A stretch of 64,000 nt of DNA from Bacteroidota bacterium (GTDB lineage Bacteria; Bacteroidota; Bacteroidia; Bacteroidales; SKPS01). Below are positions 36,138 to 44,076 of this stretch, piece by piece (the first letter of the stretch is position 1; each line of letters starts with the position of its first letter). A program made the translations under genes and the position numbers. Location of the stretch: contig JAKLII010000001.1 in assembly GCA_022709695.1 (NCBI GenBank), forward strand, positions 584,881 to 648,880. The letters run 5' to 3'. The notes under the pieces are model-generated. The model saw only the letters and a list, made by a program, of their open reading frames with translations. It did no database searches and had not been told where the DNA came from.

Positions 36138-36488
36138 AATGCTGTATCACGATTTGTTGATGGTAAAGATACAACAGAAACAGGATCAGATCATTTCTTC
36201 ATGATTTCCATCTAACCAGTTAGAATTTCTTAGCTATGTAATTTTTTAAAAGTACTTATGTTCCTGGATGCTGCAAGGAAAAATTTTTCTCGCAGAAAAA
36301 CGCTGAAATCTCGCAGATGCTTCGACAAGCTCAGCACAAGTGCCGCTGAAAGAAGAATCTGCTGATTTCTGTGTGTTTTCTGCGGATTTCTGCGTGAAAC
36401 TGAATACCATGAGATTGCCCTGGCAAAAAAAAACCGCCCTGCTCCAGAAAAGAGCAAGGCGGCTTCAAAAGTCATTCAGGTAAAAAAA
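36138..36488. other. Intergenic region with repeat fragments
   Basis: This 351-nt gap holds fragments of the TTTCTGCG-type element (36270-36405) and, inside it, CTTCGACAAGCTCAGCACAAG (36319-36339), a sequence type that recurs between genes in many Bacteroidota. The terminator of the Pmp3-type gene is at its right end. No coding potential. Confidence 0.55.
36434..36462 (-). terminator. Intrinsic terminator of the Pmp3-type gene
   Basis: CCGCC-C-TGCTC pairs with GAGCA-A-GGCGG (11-nt arms with one mismatch, 7-nt loop). On the minus strand it is followed by a run of T (plus-strand A9 at 36425-36433), 27 nt after the stop codon of the gene ending at 36489. Confidence 0.8.
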
Positions 36489-36887
36489 TTAGCGTGTCAG
36501 AATATACACGGCATGCACTATTCCCGGCACATACCCGAGGCAGCACCACAGCACATTGAACAGGGTGGGCATTCCCCAGTTGGTGTAAAGACCCACGGCG
36601 AGGGGCGGGAAAATCACGGCTAGCACAAACAGCCCTATCGGAGGGGTGATGGCGCCGTTTTTATGGGCATTCATCACATCCGCCAGAGCCATTTCGATGA
36701 GGCGGTTCATTTCCCCTTGTGAAAGACCTTGCATCTCAGTGCGCAACACATCGGCATCGAAGGTTTCCATTGAGGCAGCAACGGCAAACACATGCTCGGC
36801 AGTGGGATTCAGCGGCACCACCGGATTGGCTGAGTAGCCCTGGAATGCAAGGAGCAGACCTGCAACTAAAAAGATCAGTTTTTTCAT
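36489..36887 (-). CDS. YqaE/Pmp3 family membrane protein with signal peptide
   Basis: The C-terminal 50 residues fit Pmp3/YqaE: GLFVLAVIFPPLAVGLYTNW then LFNVLWCCLGYVPGIVHAVY, two membrane helices. Unlike the usual ~50-residue family members, this 132-residue protein has an N-terminal signal sequence (MKKLIFLVAGLLLAFQGYSA) and an 55-residue soluble linker. Such extended versions are common in Bacteroidota. The family is linked to membrane potential and stress, but its function is not settled. Monocistronic with its own terminator. Confidence 0.87.
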   Translation of the reverse strand: MKKLIFLVAGLLLAFQGYSANPVVPLNPTAEHVFAVAASMETFDADVLRTEMQGLSQGEMNRLIEMALADVMNAHKNGAITPPIGLFVLAVIFPPLAVGLYTNWGMPTLFNVLWCCLGYVPGIVHAVYILTR

Positions 36888-37034
36888 AATGCTTGGGGTT
36901 TAGTGAATGATTAAGGAAAGGATGTTAATTAGAAATTAGAAATTAGAAATTAGAAATGTAAGACGATGTCAAATTTAAACAAATTCAGGAAACGTGTCAA
37001 TAGTTTTCAGCAAGGTTTATGTCTTTTTGTTTGG

Positions 37035-38057
37035 TTAGTTTTTCTTGATAAATTTCCGGTTCATCAGTCCATTTTGGCTTACAACACTTAGCAGATAAAA
37101 TCCGTCGGGCAGGTCTGAGATATCGATATTCAAAGCTCCGGTCATGTCTGTGACGATCTCTTTCAGTTCGGTTCCCTGAAGGTTGGTAACGGTAATGGTT
37201 CCGGATTCCGCAGGAGCATTCCCGAAATTGATGACAAGCCGGTCCCTTGCCGGGTTCGGCATTACAGAGACCACATCCGTGGCAGAAGGGAACCGGATAC
37301 CGGTAGCCGGTCCATTATAGGTAGGCTCGTAGGCAAGTCCGTTGATCATTTCGTCGTAAGTCATGGGCGTCAGGGTAGTACAAAGGGGCAGCGTGGTGGC
37401 ATCGTTCTTATTCAGCCGGTAGAGCTGGGGACCGGCCATACCCATACCCAGGGCAGAAATACACAGCCCCTGGCCATCATCGAAAGTTGCAAGACCGAAG
37501 AGATACGGAGTATAAAACGGCAGGGTGATGGTTCCCACCAGAGTTACGCTGAAGGGATTCAGAACGATCCGCTTCAGTTTGTTAAGGTCGCACACCGCAT
37601 ATAGCGTGTCGTCCATAAAAGCAAGGTCACCCTGGGTTTTGCCAATCGAGCCCAGGAGTGTGTGCTGGCCGCTGCCGATATGGTAGCGATACAGGTCACC
37701 GGTTGAATTGTTATATACCAGGTAGAGATTACCGCTTTTATCGCTGGTGAGGGCATTCCCGGTATAGGTCGTTGAAGTTATCAGCGTGGTGGATGCAGCA
37801 TTCGTATCCAGTACATACAGTTTTCCGTTTGTCGCTCCTGCCTGGAGGATCCCATAGATCTTGCTGCCCGACAAAGCAATATCGTCCAGTGAGGTAACAC
37901 CCGTGAGGCTCATCACGTGCTGGCAATTGCAGGAAGCCGGATCTATCAGGTAAAGATTTCCGTAATTGGTAATGGCGAAAATCTGTTGCGCTTCCGCAGG
38001 TTTCTGCAGGAATGGCGTCACAAGCAGTAGAAGGCATAGGTAAACAAGCGTTTTCAT
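37035..38057 (-). CDS. Secreted propeller-like protein with T9SS domain, 340 aa
   Basis: Signal peptide MKTLVYLCLLLLVTPFLQKP is followed by about 230 residues of short beta repeats (FAITNYGNLYLIDPASC, LTSDKSGNLYLVYN, DLYRYHIGSGQHTLLGS) that read like a beta-propeller. The T9SS sorting domain (VSVMPNPARDRLVINFG ... GFYLLSVVSQ) closes the protein. The gap upstream of 38057 is shared with the divergent electron-transfer operon. Binding partner unknown. Confidence 0.8.
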   Translation of the reverse strand: MKTLVYLCLLLLVTPFLQKPAEAQQIFAITNYGNLYLIDPASCNCQHVMSLTGVTSLDDIALSGSKIYGILQAGATNGKLYVLDTNAASTTLITSTTYTGNALTSDKSGNLYLVYNNSTGDLYRYHIGSGQHTLLGSIGKTQGDLAFMDDTLYAVCDLNKLKRIVLNPFSVTLVGTITLPFYTPYLFGLATFDDGQGLCISALGMGMAGPQLYRLNKNDATTLPLCTTLTPMTYDEMINGLAYEPTYNGPATGIRFPSATDVVSVMPNPARDRLVINFGNAPAESGTITVTNLQGTELKEIVTDMTGALNIDISDLPDGFYLLSVVSQNGLMNRKFIKKN

Positions 38058-38183
38058 CCTGATGGAATTTAAAATGAGTACTTACATTGTAACAGTTCTG
38101 ACTGCTAATATCATACAAAGTTGAAAAAATATCAGATACAAAACAATAATATACAATGAATACTTCAGCGAAAAGACCAGGGT

Positions 38184-38220
38184 TTGACAGGCGGCGAAAA
38201 GATGCTATTTTTGCCGCCTG
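38184..38220 (+). promoter_or_regulatory. Promoter with operator-like inverted repeat, ETF-quinone oxidoreductase operon
   Basis: TTG (38184-38186), a 19-nt spacer and TATTTTTG (38206-38213) form a near-perfect Bacteroidota promoter. A perfect 8-bp inverted repeat, CAGGCGGC (38188-38195) and GCCGCCTG (38213-38220), brackets the spacer and -7 box with 17 nt between arms. Because the right arm lies at or just before the expected start of transcription, it looks more like an operator than an RNA hairpin. Confidence 0.6.
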
Positions 38221-38242
38221 AAAGCATTCAAAATTTTATGAT

Positions 38243-39526
38243 ATGTCGCAGATCATTTTTATCACGCTCCTGATTATCACCCTTTCAGTGTTCAGCTGGT
38301 CGGCCTGGAGGATTTACCGTTTCTTCAGGCTTACCCGTCCTGCCTATCCGGTAAGGGATATCGGCAAACGGATCCGGCTCACCATCGTGAATGCCATTTT
38401 TCAGGAGCGGATCTTCCGCAACCGGATCGCCGGGTTTATGCATGCCATGGTATTCTGGGGTTTCTGTATTATATTGCTGGGCAGCATCGAGATGGTGATT
38501 GACGGGGTGGCAGGAACGGACAGGGCTTTGTCATTCCTGGGCCCCGTGTATGATGTGATCATGGCGCTGGGGGATATTTTTGCCTATGTCATCGCCTTGT
38601 TTATTGTGATCTTCATCGTGCGCCGGAGCATCCTCAACATCCCCCGTCTACATGGTCGGGAGCTCACCCACACCAACCATACCGATGCCTTTCTTGCCCT
38701 CAGTCTCATTCTAGTACTGATGCTCACCCTGGCAGGACTCAACATCTTTTATATCGCCGGACATGAGGAATACACCGGGTCGTTCCCGGTAAGCGCGTTG
38801 TTTGCCCCGCTTTACACAAACACCAACCCTGTGATCGTAAAATGGCTCCACGATGCTTTCTGGTGGAGTCACATTCTGCTCATATTCCTCTTCGCCAACA
38901 TCCTCCCCTACTCCAAACATTTTCACATCTTTATGTCGGTGCCCAACGTTTTCTTCAGCCGGTTGTCGCCGCTGGGAAAGATGTACACCATGGAGGATAT
39001 CACCCGCGAGGTGAAGCTGATGATGGATCCCGCAACTGCCTTTGCTGCTGCCCCATCGGACCAGCCACCGGCACGGTTTGGCATCCTGGACATTGAGGAT
39101 GTGACCTGGAAGAACTACATCGACTCGCTTGCCTGCACCCAGTGCGGCAGGTGTACCTCGGTGTGCCCGGCTGCCATCACAGGCAAGATGCTGTCGCCCA
39201 GAAAGATGATCATGGACATCCGTCGCAGGATGAAGGAGAAAGGGCCCCATCTGGTAAAGGAGGGAAAGGATTTTAGCGACCAGAAAGCGCTGATCCGCAG
39301 CTATATTTCTGAAGAGGAGATCTGGGCCTGCACCACCTGCAACGCCTGCGCCAGAGAGTGCCCCCTGAATATCGACCATCCCACTTTCATCCTCGACCTG
39401 AGACGTTACCTGGTGATGGAGGAGTCGAAAGCTCCTGCACCCCTCAATGCCATGTTCTCATATATCGAAAACAACGGTGCCCCGTGGCAGGTATCTCAGC
39501 AGGACCGGATGAAGTGGGTGGAGTAA
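38243..39526 (+). CDS. Membrane cytochrome b/Fe-S subunit of ETF:menaquinone oxidoreductase-like complex
   Basis: This 427-residue protein has about five membrane helices (residues 3-22, 62-85, 100-127, 150-172, 210-232) in a NarI-like arrangement with histidines suited to haem b (GFMHAMVFWGF). Two 4Fe-4S motifs follow: CTQCGRCTSVCP near residue 297 and CTTCNACARECP near 360. The layout is that of the DUF224-type ETF:(methyl)menaquinone oxidoreductase (EMO), which passes electrons from acyl-CoA dehydrogenase-reduced ETF to menaquinone, or the reverse. EMO is often one long protein; here the CCG part is a separate downstream gene. Close location to etfA/etfB and acyl-CoA dehydrogenase supports the call. 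Confidence 0.82.
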   Translation: MSQIIFITLLIITLSVFSWSAWRIYRFFRLTRPAYPVRDIGKRIRLTIVNAIFQERIFRNRIAGFMHAMVFWGFCIILLGSIEMVIDGVAGTDRALSFLGPVYDVIMALGDIFAYVIALFIVIFIVRRSILNIPRLHGRELTHTNHTDAFLALSLILVLMLTLAGLNIFYIAGHEEYTGSFPVSALFAPLYTNTNPVIVKWLHDAFWWSHILLIFLFANILPYSKHFHIFMSVPNVFFSRLSPLGKMYTMEDITREVKLMMDPATAFAAAPSDQPPARFGILDIEDVTWKNYIDSLACTQCGRCTSVCPAAITGKMLSPRKMIMDIRRRMKEKGPHLVKEGKDFSDQKALIRSYISEEEIWACTTCNACARECPLNIDHPTFILDLRRYLVMEESKAPAPLNAMFSYIENNGAPWQVSQQDRMKWVE

Positions 39527-39570
39527 AAAATGTGAAAATGTGAAAATGTGAAAATGTGAAAATGTGAAAA

Positions 39571-39775
39571 TGCTGAGCGAAGCCGAGCGCAGCGAGTCCC
39601 GGGAGCGAAGCGATCCGGGATGAAAATGTGAAAAATGTGAAAATGCTGAGCGAAGCCGAGCGCAGCGAGTCCCGGGAGCGAAGCGATCCGGGATGAAAAT
39701 GTGAAAATGTGAAAAATGTGAAAATGCTGAGCGAAGCCGAGCGCAGCGAGTCCCGGGAGCGAAGCGATCCGGGAT
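39571..39775. repeat. Three-copy 51-bp GC-rich repeat array inside the operon
   Basis: Near-identical units at 39571-39621, 39644-39694 and 39725-39775 each run from TGCTGAGCGAAGCCGAGCGC to AGCGATCCGGGAT and contain the palindrome TCCCGGGA. They are separated by GAAAATGTG microrepeats (39529-39570, 39621-39643, 39694-39724). The array fills the 338-nt gap between the two EMO-like genes. A diverged copy in the opposite orientation is at about 60945-60992. After the array, TTTGAAC/TTTGATC heptads run up to the next start codon. Confidence 0.85.
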
Positions 39776-39864
39776 GGAAATGTGGGAATGTAAGACTTTG
39801 AACAATTGAACGTTTGAACACTTGATCACTTTTCTTTGAACTTTGATCTTTGAACCTTGAACCT

Positions 39865-40665
39865 ATGAATACTGACGAAAAAACGACCCTCAACGTGCCT
39901 GTGATGGCGAATATTTTTGCTGAAGGGCGAAAGCCTGAATACCTTTTTTGGGTAGGATGTGCCGGAGCCATCGACTTCAGGTACATGAAGGTAACCCGCG
40001 CCTTTGCCGCCATCCTGAACCATCTGGAGGTAGATTATGCTGTACTTGGGACCGAGGAGACCTGTACCGGTGATCCGGCGCGCAGGGCCGGCAACGAGAT
40101 GCTGTTCCAGATGCAGGCGATGATGCTGATAGAGACCTTCAAAGCCTATGAGGTGCAGAAGATCATCACGATTTGTCCGCATTGTTTCAATATTCTGAAA
40201 CATGAGTACCCCGATCTCGGAGGCGAGTATGAAGTGATCCATTACACGGAATTTCTGGCGGAGCAGCTGAATTCCGGAAGACTGAAGCTGAATACGGCAA
40301 AGCTGGCCGGAAAAAAAGCCACCTTCCACGACCCCTGCTATCTGGGTCGCATCAACAACATTTTCGAAGCCCCGCGGCAGTTACTGGAGGCGATGGGACT
40401 GAAACTCGCCGAGATGCCGCGCAACCGCTCCTTTGCGCTTTGCTGTGGCGCCGGTGGCGCGCAGTTTTTCAAGGATGCCGAAAAGGGCGACAAGGAGGTG
40501 TTTATCGAACGTACCGAAGAGGCGCTGGAAACGGGTGCCGGCATCATCGGTACTTCATGCCCCTTCTGTATGACGATGCTCACCGACGGCATCAAATATA
40601 AAAACCGCGAAGAGGATGTCCAGAACCTCGACCTCGCGGAGCTCGTAGCGATGGCGATGATTTAA
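39865..40665 (+). CDS. CCG-domain Fe-S subunit of ETF:menaquinone oxidoreductase-like complex
   Basis: ATG 39865 (MNTDEKTTLNVPVMANIF) is used rather than a TTG five codons upstream. The 266-residue protein has two HdrB-like cysteine-rich domains. The first has VGCAGAID, EETCTGDPARR and CPHCF; the second has DPCYLGR, LCCGAGG and SCPFCMTM. The first domain has CTGD where the second has CCG, as is typical of this group. Such domains bind non-cubane 4Fe-4S clusters. With the membrane protein upstream it would complete an EMO-type complex linking ETF to the quinone pool. The 338-nt repeat-filled gap between the two genes is unusual for subunits of one complex. Confidence 0.82.
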   Translation: MNTDEKTTLNVPVMANIFAEGRKPEYLFWVGCAGAIDFRYMKVTRAFAAILNHLEVDYAVLGTEETCTGDPARRAGNEMLFQMQAMMLIETFKAYEVQKIITICPHCFNILKHEYPDLGGEYEVIHYTEFLAEQLNSGRLKLNTAKLAGKKATFHDPCYLGRINNIFEAPRQLLEAMGLKLAEMPRNRSFALCCGAGGAQFFKDAEKGDKEVFIERTEEALETGAGIIGTSCPFCMTMLTDGIKYKNREEDVQNLDLAELVAMAMI

Positions 40666-40702
40666 TCCCGGGTCTAACTGAGGGGAACAGGAGTGTAATT
40701 CC

Positions 40703-40794
40703 CCCCCAACCCACTTCGTGGGTTGGGGGCACAGGGGCGCATTTTACCCCGGATGCGATCCGGGGCTATCATAATTTAACCCACTTCGTGGGTT
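40703..40794. repeat. REP-like palindrome cluster A
   Basis: Three stem-triloop palindromes: CCCCCAACCCAC-TTC-GTGG... with a perfect 12-bp stem (40703-40729), CCCCGGAT-GCG-ATCCGGGG (40747-40765) and AACCCAC-TTC-GTGGGTT (40778-40794). The same hairpins flank the RAYT-type transposase 10 kb to the right, so they are probably its mobilised targets. Confidence 0.8.
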
Positions 40795-40813
40795 TGCATT
40801 GGAATGCAAAAAA

Positions 40814-40850
40814 ATCCTGCTTCAGTCCCTTTTCAGGACTGAAGCAGGAT
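40814..40850. terminator. Bidirectional terminator
   Basis: ATCCTGCTTCAGTCC pairs perfectly with GGACTGAAGCAGGAT (15-bp stem, 7-nt loop CTTTTCA). A run of A precedes it on the plus strand (T-run for minus-strand transcripts). It lies between the convergent ends of the EMO-like operon and the etf operon. Confidence 0.85.
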
Positions 40851-40872
40851 CTGCACTGGAGAATTTGGGCGT

Positions 40873-41838
40873 TTACTTCGCTTTCACCTCCCTGATGGCG
40901 GCGATCATTTCGGGGAGAACGGTTTTAAAGTCCCCCACGATGCCATAATCAGCCACATCAAAGATGGGAGCATCCTTGTCGTTGTTGACGGCCACGATGT
41001 GTTTTGAGGAGGATATACCCCCCACATGCTGGATGGCACCCGAGATGCCGCATGCGATGTACAATACAGGGGCGATGATTTTTCCGGTTTGTCCCACATG
41101 CTCGCTGTGAGGCCTCCAGCCTTCGTCCGATACCGGCCGTGAGCATCCAGTGGCAGCGCCGAGGAGTTCCGCCAGCTCTTCGATAAGCCCGAAATTCTCA
41201 GGGCCTTTCAACCCCCTGCCACCCGAAACCACGATTTCGGCATCGGTAAGGAGGACTTTCCCGGTTTGCTTTTTCACTTCCACCAGACTGATGGCGGATT
41301 TGGCTGCCTCCACCCCGAATTCCTCAACTACGGCAGCTCCGGTGCCGGGTTCAGCCACCCCGAAGGAGTTCTGTGAGAGGGTAAGCACCTTAACGGGAGT
41401 GGTTACTTTGGTGGCGGCAAACGCCTTTCCGGTGAACACCATCTTCTTCACTACCAACGGGTCGAAGGAGGTGGGGAGTGCAACCACACCGGTCACCAGG
41501 CCTGCCTTAAGGCGTGCAGCCACGGCCGGAGCAAGGGCGCTGCCGTTGATGCTTCCTGGGAAAAGGATCACGGTGGCCTGCTCTTTTTCCACAGCCGCCA
41601 CAATGATCTTCGCAAAGGCCTTGATGTCCAGAATATTGAAATCGGGATTGGATTTTAACACCTTCACAGCGCCATACTGACCCAGTTTTACAAGCTCATC
41701 TGTCTGCACGCATCCGATGGCAATGGCCACCACATGGGTATTCATGGCTTTGGCCATCTCCGCTGCATAGCTCAACAATTCCAGGGTAGCTTTCCTGAAC
41801 AGGCCGTCTCTGTTTTCTGCATATACGAGTACTGACAT
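40873..41838 (-). CDS. etfA: Electron transfer flavoprotein subunit alpha
   Basis: This 321-residue protein has the C-terminal FAD-binding signature of Etf[48 protein letters not shown] and [20 protein letters not shown]. Length is normal. It accepts electrons from acyl-CoA dehydrogenases together with EtfB. It is the last gene of the operon acd-etfB-etfA, 24 nt after etfB, and faces the EMO-like operon across a shared terminator. The sequence alone does not tell me whether this ETF bifurcates electrons. Confidence 0.95.
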   Translation of the reverse strand: MSVLVYAENRDGLFRKATLELLSYAAEMAKAMNTHVVAIAIGCVQTDELVKLGQYGAVKVLKSNPDFNILDIKAFAKIIVAAVEKEQATVILFPGSINGSALAPAVAARLKAGLVTGVVALPTSFDPLVVKKMVFTGKAFAATKVTTPVKVLTLSQNSFGVAEPGTGAAVVEEFGVEAAKSAISLVEVKKQTGKVLLTDAEIVVSGGRGLKGPENFGLIEELAELLGAATGCSRPVSDEGWRPHSEHVGQTGKIIAPVLYIACGISGAIQHVGGISSSKHIVAVNNDKDAPIFDVADYGIVGDFKTVLPEMIAAIREVKAK

Positions 41839-41862
41839 ATCTTTCTTTCTTTTTGGTAATGA

Positions 41863-42612
41863 CTAAATCAATTTTGCCTCATTGTGCAGCACATCCACCA
41901 GTGCCTTCACCTCATCGGCTGCAAACTTCCGGCACGCTCCCCTGGATTTTGGCAGCTCAAACTCCACATTTTCGGTGAGGCATCCGGTGTCCACCGGTGG
42001 CACCACCTGCAACGGTTTTGTGCGGGCCATCATGATACCACGCATGGCGGGGATCCGCGGCTCAATGGCGATCCCCTTCTGCACAACTGCCAGGAAAGGG
42101 AGCTCCGCTTCGAGGGTCTCGGTACCGCCGTCGATTTCGCGACCTGCGATGATCTTTCCACCATCAAGTGCCATCGACGACACCGACGACAAGGTGTTGT
42201 AATCGAGCAGGGCAGCCAGCATACCGCCCACCGACGCGCCGTTGTAGTCGGCTGAGTCGCGGCCGGTCATTACTATTTCAAACCCTCCGCTTTTCACCAC
42301 TTCGGCCAGCTGCACAGCCACATACCAGGCATCGGTTGCAGGTGCATCCACGCGGATGGCGTTGTCTGCTCCCACAGCCAGGGCTTTCCGGATGGTAGGC
42401 TCAGCCTGCGCAGCGCCCACGGTGGCCACGGTAACGGCTTCCACAGCACCCCCGGATGCTTCCTTTATTTCCAGCGCCCGTGTAAGGGCCAGTTCATCCC
42501 ACGGATTGATAATCCATTGTATCCCCGCAGTGTCCAACGCTTTGTTCCCGTCAGTAAACCTGATTTTGGTGGTTGTGTCCGGGACTTCACTGATACAAAC
42601 TAAAATCTTCAT
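41863..42612 (-). CDS. etfB: Electron transfer flavoprotein subunit beta
   Basis: This 249-residue protein starts MKILVCISEVPDTTTKIRF and carries EtfB patterns WIINPWDELALTRALEIKE, GADNAIRVDAPATDAW and MTGRDSADYNGASVGGMLA. It binds AMP or, in bifurcating ETFs, FAD. It lies 28 nt after acd and 24 nt before etfA in one operon. It would pair with EtfA to carry electrons from the acyl-CoA dehydrogenase encoded just upstream. Confidence 0.95.
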   Translation of the reverse strand: MKILVCISEVPDTTTKIRFTDGNKALDTAGIQWIINPWDELALTRALEIKEASGGAVEAVTVATVGAAQAEPTIRKALAVGADNAIRVDAPATDAWYVAVQLAEVVKSGGFEIVMTGRDSADYNGASVGGMLAALLDYNTLSSVSSMALDGGKIIAGREIDGGTETLEAELPFLAVVQKGIAIEPRIPAMRGIMMARTKPLQVVPPVDTGCLTENVEFELPKSRGACRKFAADEVKALVDVLHNEAKLI

Positions 42613-42640
42613 ACATCAATAATATTAATAATTAAAAGGA

Positions 42641-43780
42641 TTATTTCAATAACGACCTGGATATCACGATCTTCTGCACTTCGGAGGTGCCTTCATAGAT
42701 CTGCGTGAGTTTGGCCTCACGCATGAGCCTCTCCACGTGATACTCTTTCACATAGCCGTAGCCTCCGTGAATCTGCACCGCCTCGGTGGTTACTTCCATG
42801 GCGATATCGGCTGCGTATTGTTTGGCATAGGCGCTCATGATGCCGTAATTCAGATGTTCATCCTTCATCCATGCAGCTTTCAGACAAAGGTTACGGGCAT
42901 TTTCGACCTTCACGGCCATATCGGCCAGCTTGAAAGCGATGGCCTGGTGGTTACAGATTTCGGTACCGAACGCTTTGCGCTCTTTTGAGTATTTAATGGC
43001 TCTCTCCAATGCGCCGGAGGCGATGCCCAACGCCTGGGAGGCGATCCCGATTCTGCCGCCATCGAGGGTTTTCATGGCGAAGGTAAAGCCAAAGCCATCC
43101 TCCCCGATCCGGTTTTCCTTCGGCACTTTCACATCGGTAAACATCACCGAATGGGTGTCGGAGCTCCGCATCCCCATCTTGTCTTCGTGAGGTCCGAGGG
43201 TGATTCCGGGCCAGGATTTTTCCACAATAAATGCATTGATCCCCTTGTGCCCTTTTTCGGGATTGGTGTGGGCAATCACCAGATAGGTTGAAGCAGAATT
43301 GGCATTGGTGATCCAGTTCTTGGTGCCGTTGAGCAGGTAATAATCACCCATATCCACAGCAGTGGTGCGTTGTTTCGTAGCATCTGAACCAGCTTCGGGT
43401 TCCGAAAGGAGAAATGCACCGATTTTTTCGCCACGGGCAAGCGGTTTCAGATATTTCTGCTTTTGCTCCTCGGTCCCAAAGGTTTCCAGACCCCAGTTAA
43501 CCAATGAGTTACACACCGACATCATTACTGCGGTGGAAGAATCGATTTTCGAAATCTCTTCCATGGCAAGCACATAGGAGATGGTATCCATTCCACCACC
43601 GTCGTATTCGGGAGAGGTCATCATCCCGAGAAACCCCAGCTCGGCAAGCTTTTTCACCTGTTCAGCCGGGAATCTGGAGTTGGCATCCCGCTCAATAATA
43701 TCGGGCAGCAGTTCGCGTTCGGCGAAATCTTTGGCTGCCTGTTGAATCATCTTCTGTTCTTCGGTAAATTCAAAGTTCAT
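42641..43780 (-). CDS. Short-chain (butyryl-CoA-type) acyl-CoA dehydrogenase
   Basis: This 379-residue flavoenzyme has the family signatures LLSEPEAGSDATKQRT and NGTKNWITNANSAS, and the C-terminal HGGYGYVKEYHVERL then QIYEGTSEVQKIVISR. The glutamate in IYEGTSE is the catalytic base position of short-chain acyl-CoA dehydrogenases. It oxidises butyryl-CoA-like substrates and reduces ETF, or the reverse in fermentation. It is the first gene of the acd-etfB-etfA operon; a -7 box TAGATTTG is at 43842-43835. The exact chain-length preference cannot be read here. Confidence 0.93.
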   Translation of the reverse strand: MNFEFTEEQKMIQQAAKDFAERELLPDIIERDANSRFPAEQVKKLAELGFLGMMTSPEYDGGGMDTISYVLAMEEISKIDSSTAVMMSVCNSLVNWGLETFGTEEQKQKYLKPLARGEKIGAFLLSEPEAGSDATKQRTTAVDMGDYYLLNGTKNWITNANSASTYLVIAHTNPEKGHKGINAFIVEKSWPGITLGPHEDKMGMRSSDTHSVMFTDVKVPKENRIGEDGFGFTFAMKTLDGGRIGIASQALGIASGALERAIKYSKERKAFGTEICNHQAIAFKLADMAVKVENARNLCLKAAWMKDEHLNYGIMSAYAKQYAADIAMEVTTEAVQIHGGYGYVKEYHVERLMREAKLTQIYEGTSEVQKIVISRSLLK

Positions 43781-44076
43781 GATTTTCAGTATTTAATGAG
43801 TAATTGATTGGTTTGATGGTTCAGTTTGGCAGTACAAATCTAGTAAATTTCCCGGAAATCTGAACACTGCTACACGTAAAGTTCCCATTTATGAAATTTA
43901 AGCCCTTGCGCCTTCCATCTTACCGGTTTCAGGATTTATCAGCCTTGTAATTTCTTCACAAGCACTTATATTCCTGATTTCTGTGAGAAATTTTTCATCA
44001 AACTAATTTCAGGCCTTGTTAGCTATTTAATGTTATCATAAGCACTTGTTTTTCCAAATTCTGCGCGAAATACATG
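43781..44076. other. Intergenic region with acd promoter and repeat fragments
   Basis: On the minus strand a TAGATTTG -7 box at 43842-43835 lies 55 nt before acd. The rest (43900-44075) contains two similar AT-rich blocks with CACAAGCACTTATATTCCTG (43958-43977) and ATAAGCACTTGTTTTTCC, related to the TTTCTGCG-type intergenic repeats near 34.9 and 36.3 kb. No coding content. Confidence 0.5.

Noticed and set aside
39571..39775. CRISPR array
   Set aside because: The repeats are 51 bp, GC-rich and non-unique outside the array, the 'spacers' are GAAAATGTG tracts similar to each other, and no cas genes are nearby.
39444..40013. Long minus-strand frame with repeated HFHPGSLRSRDSLRSASLS
   Set aside because: It is a translation of the 51-bp repeat array and flanking tracts, overlapping the EMO-like genes on the opposite strand.
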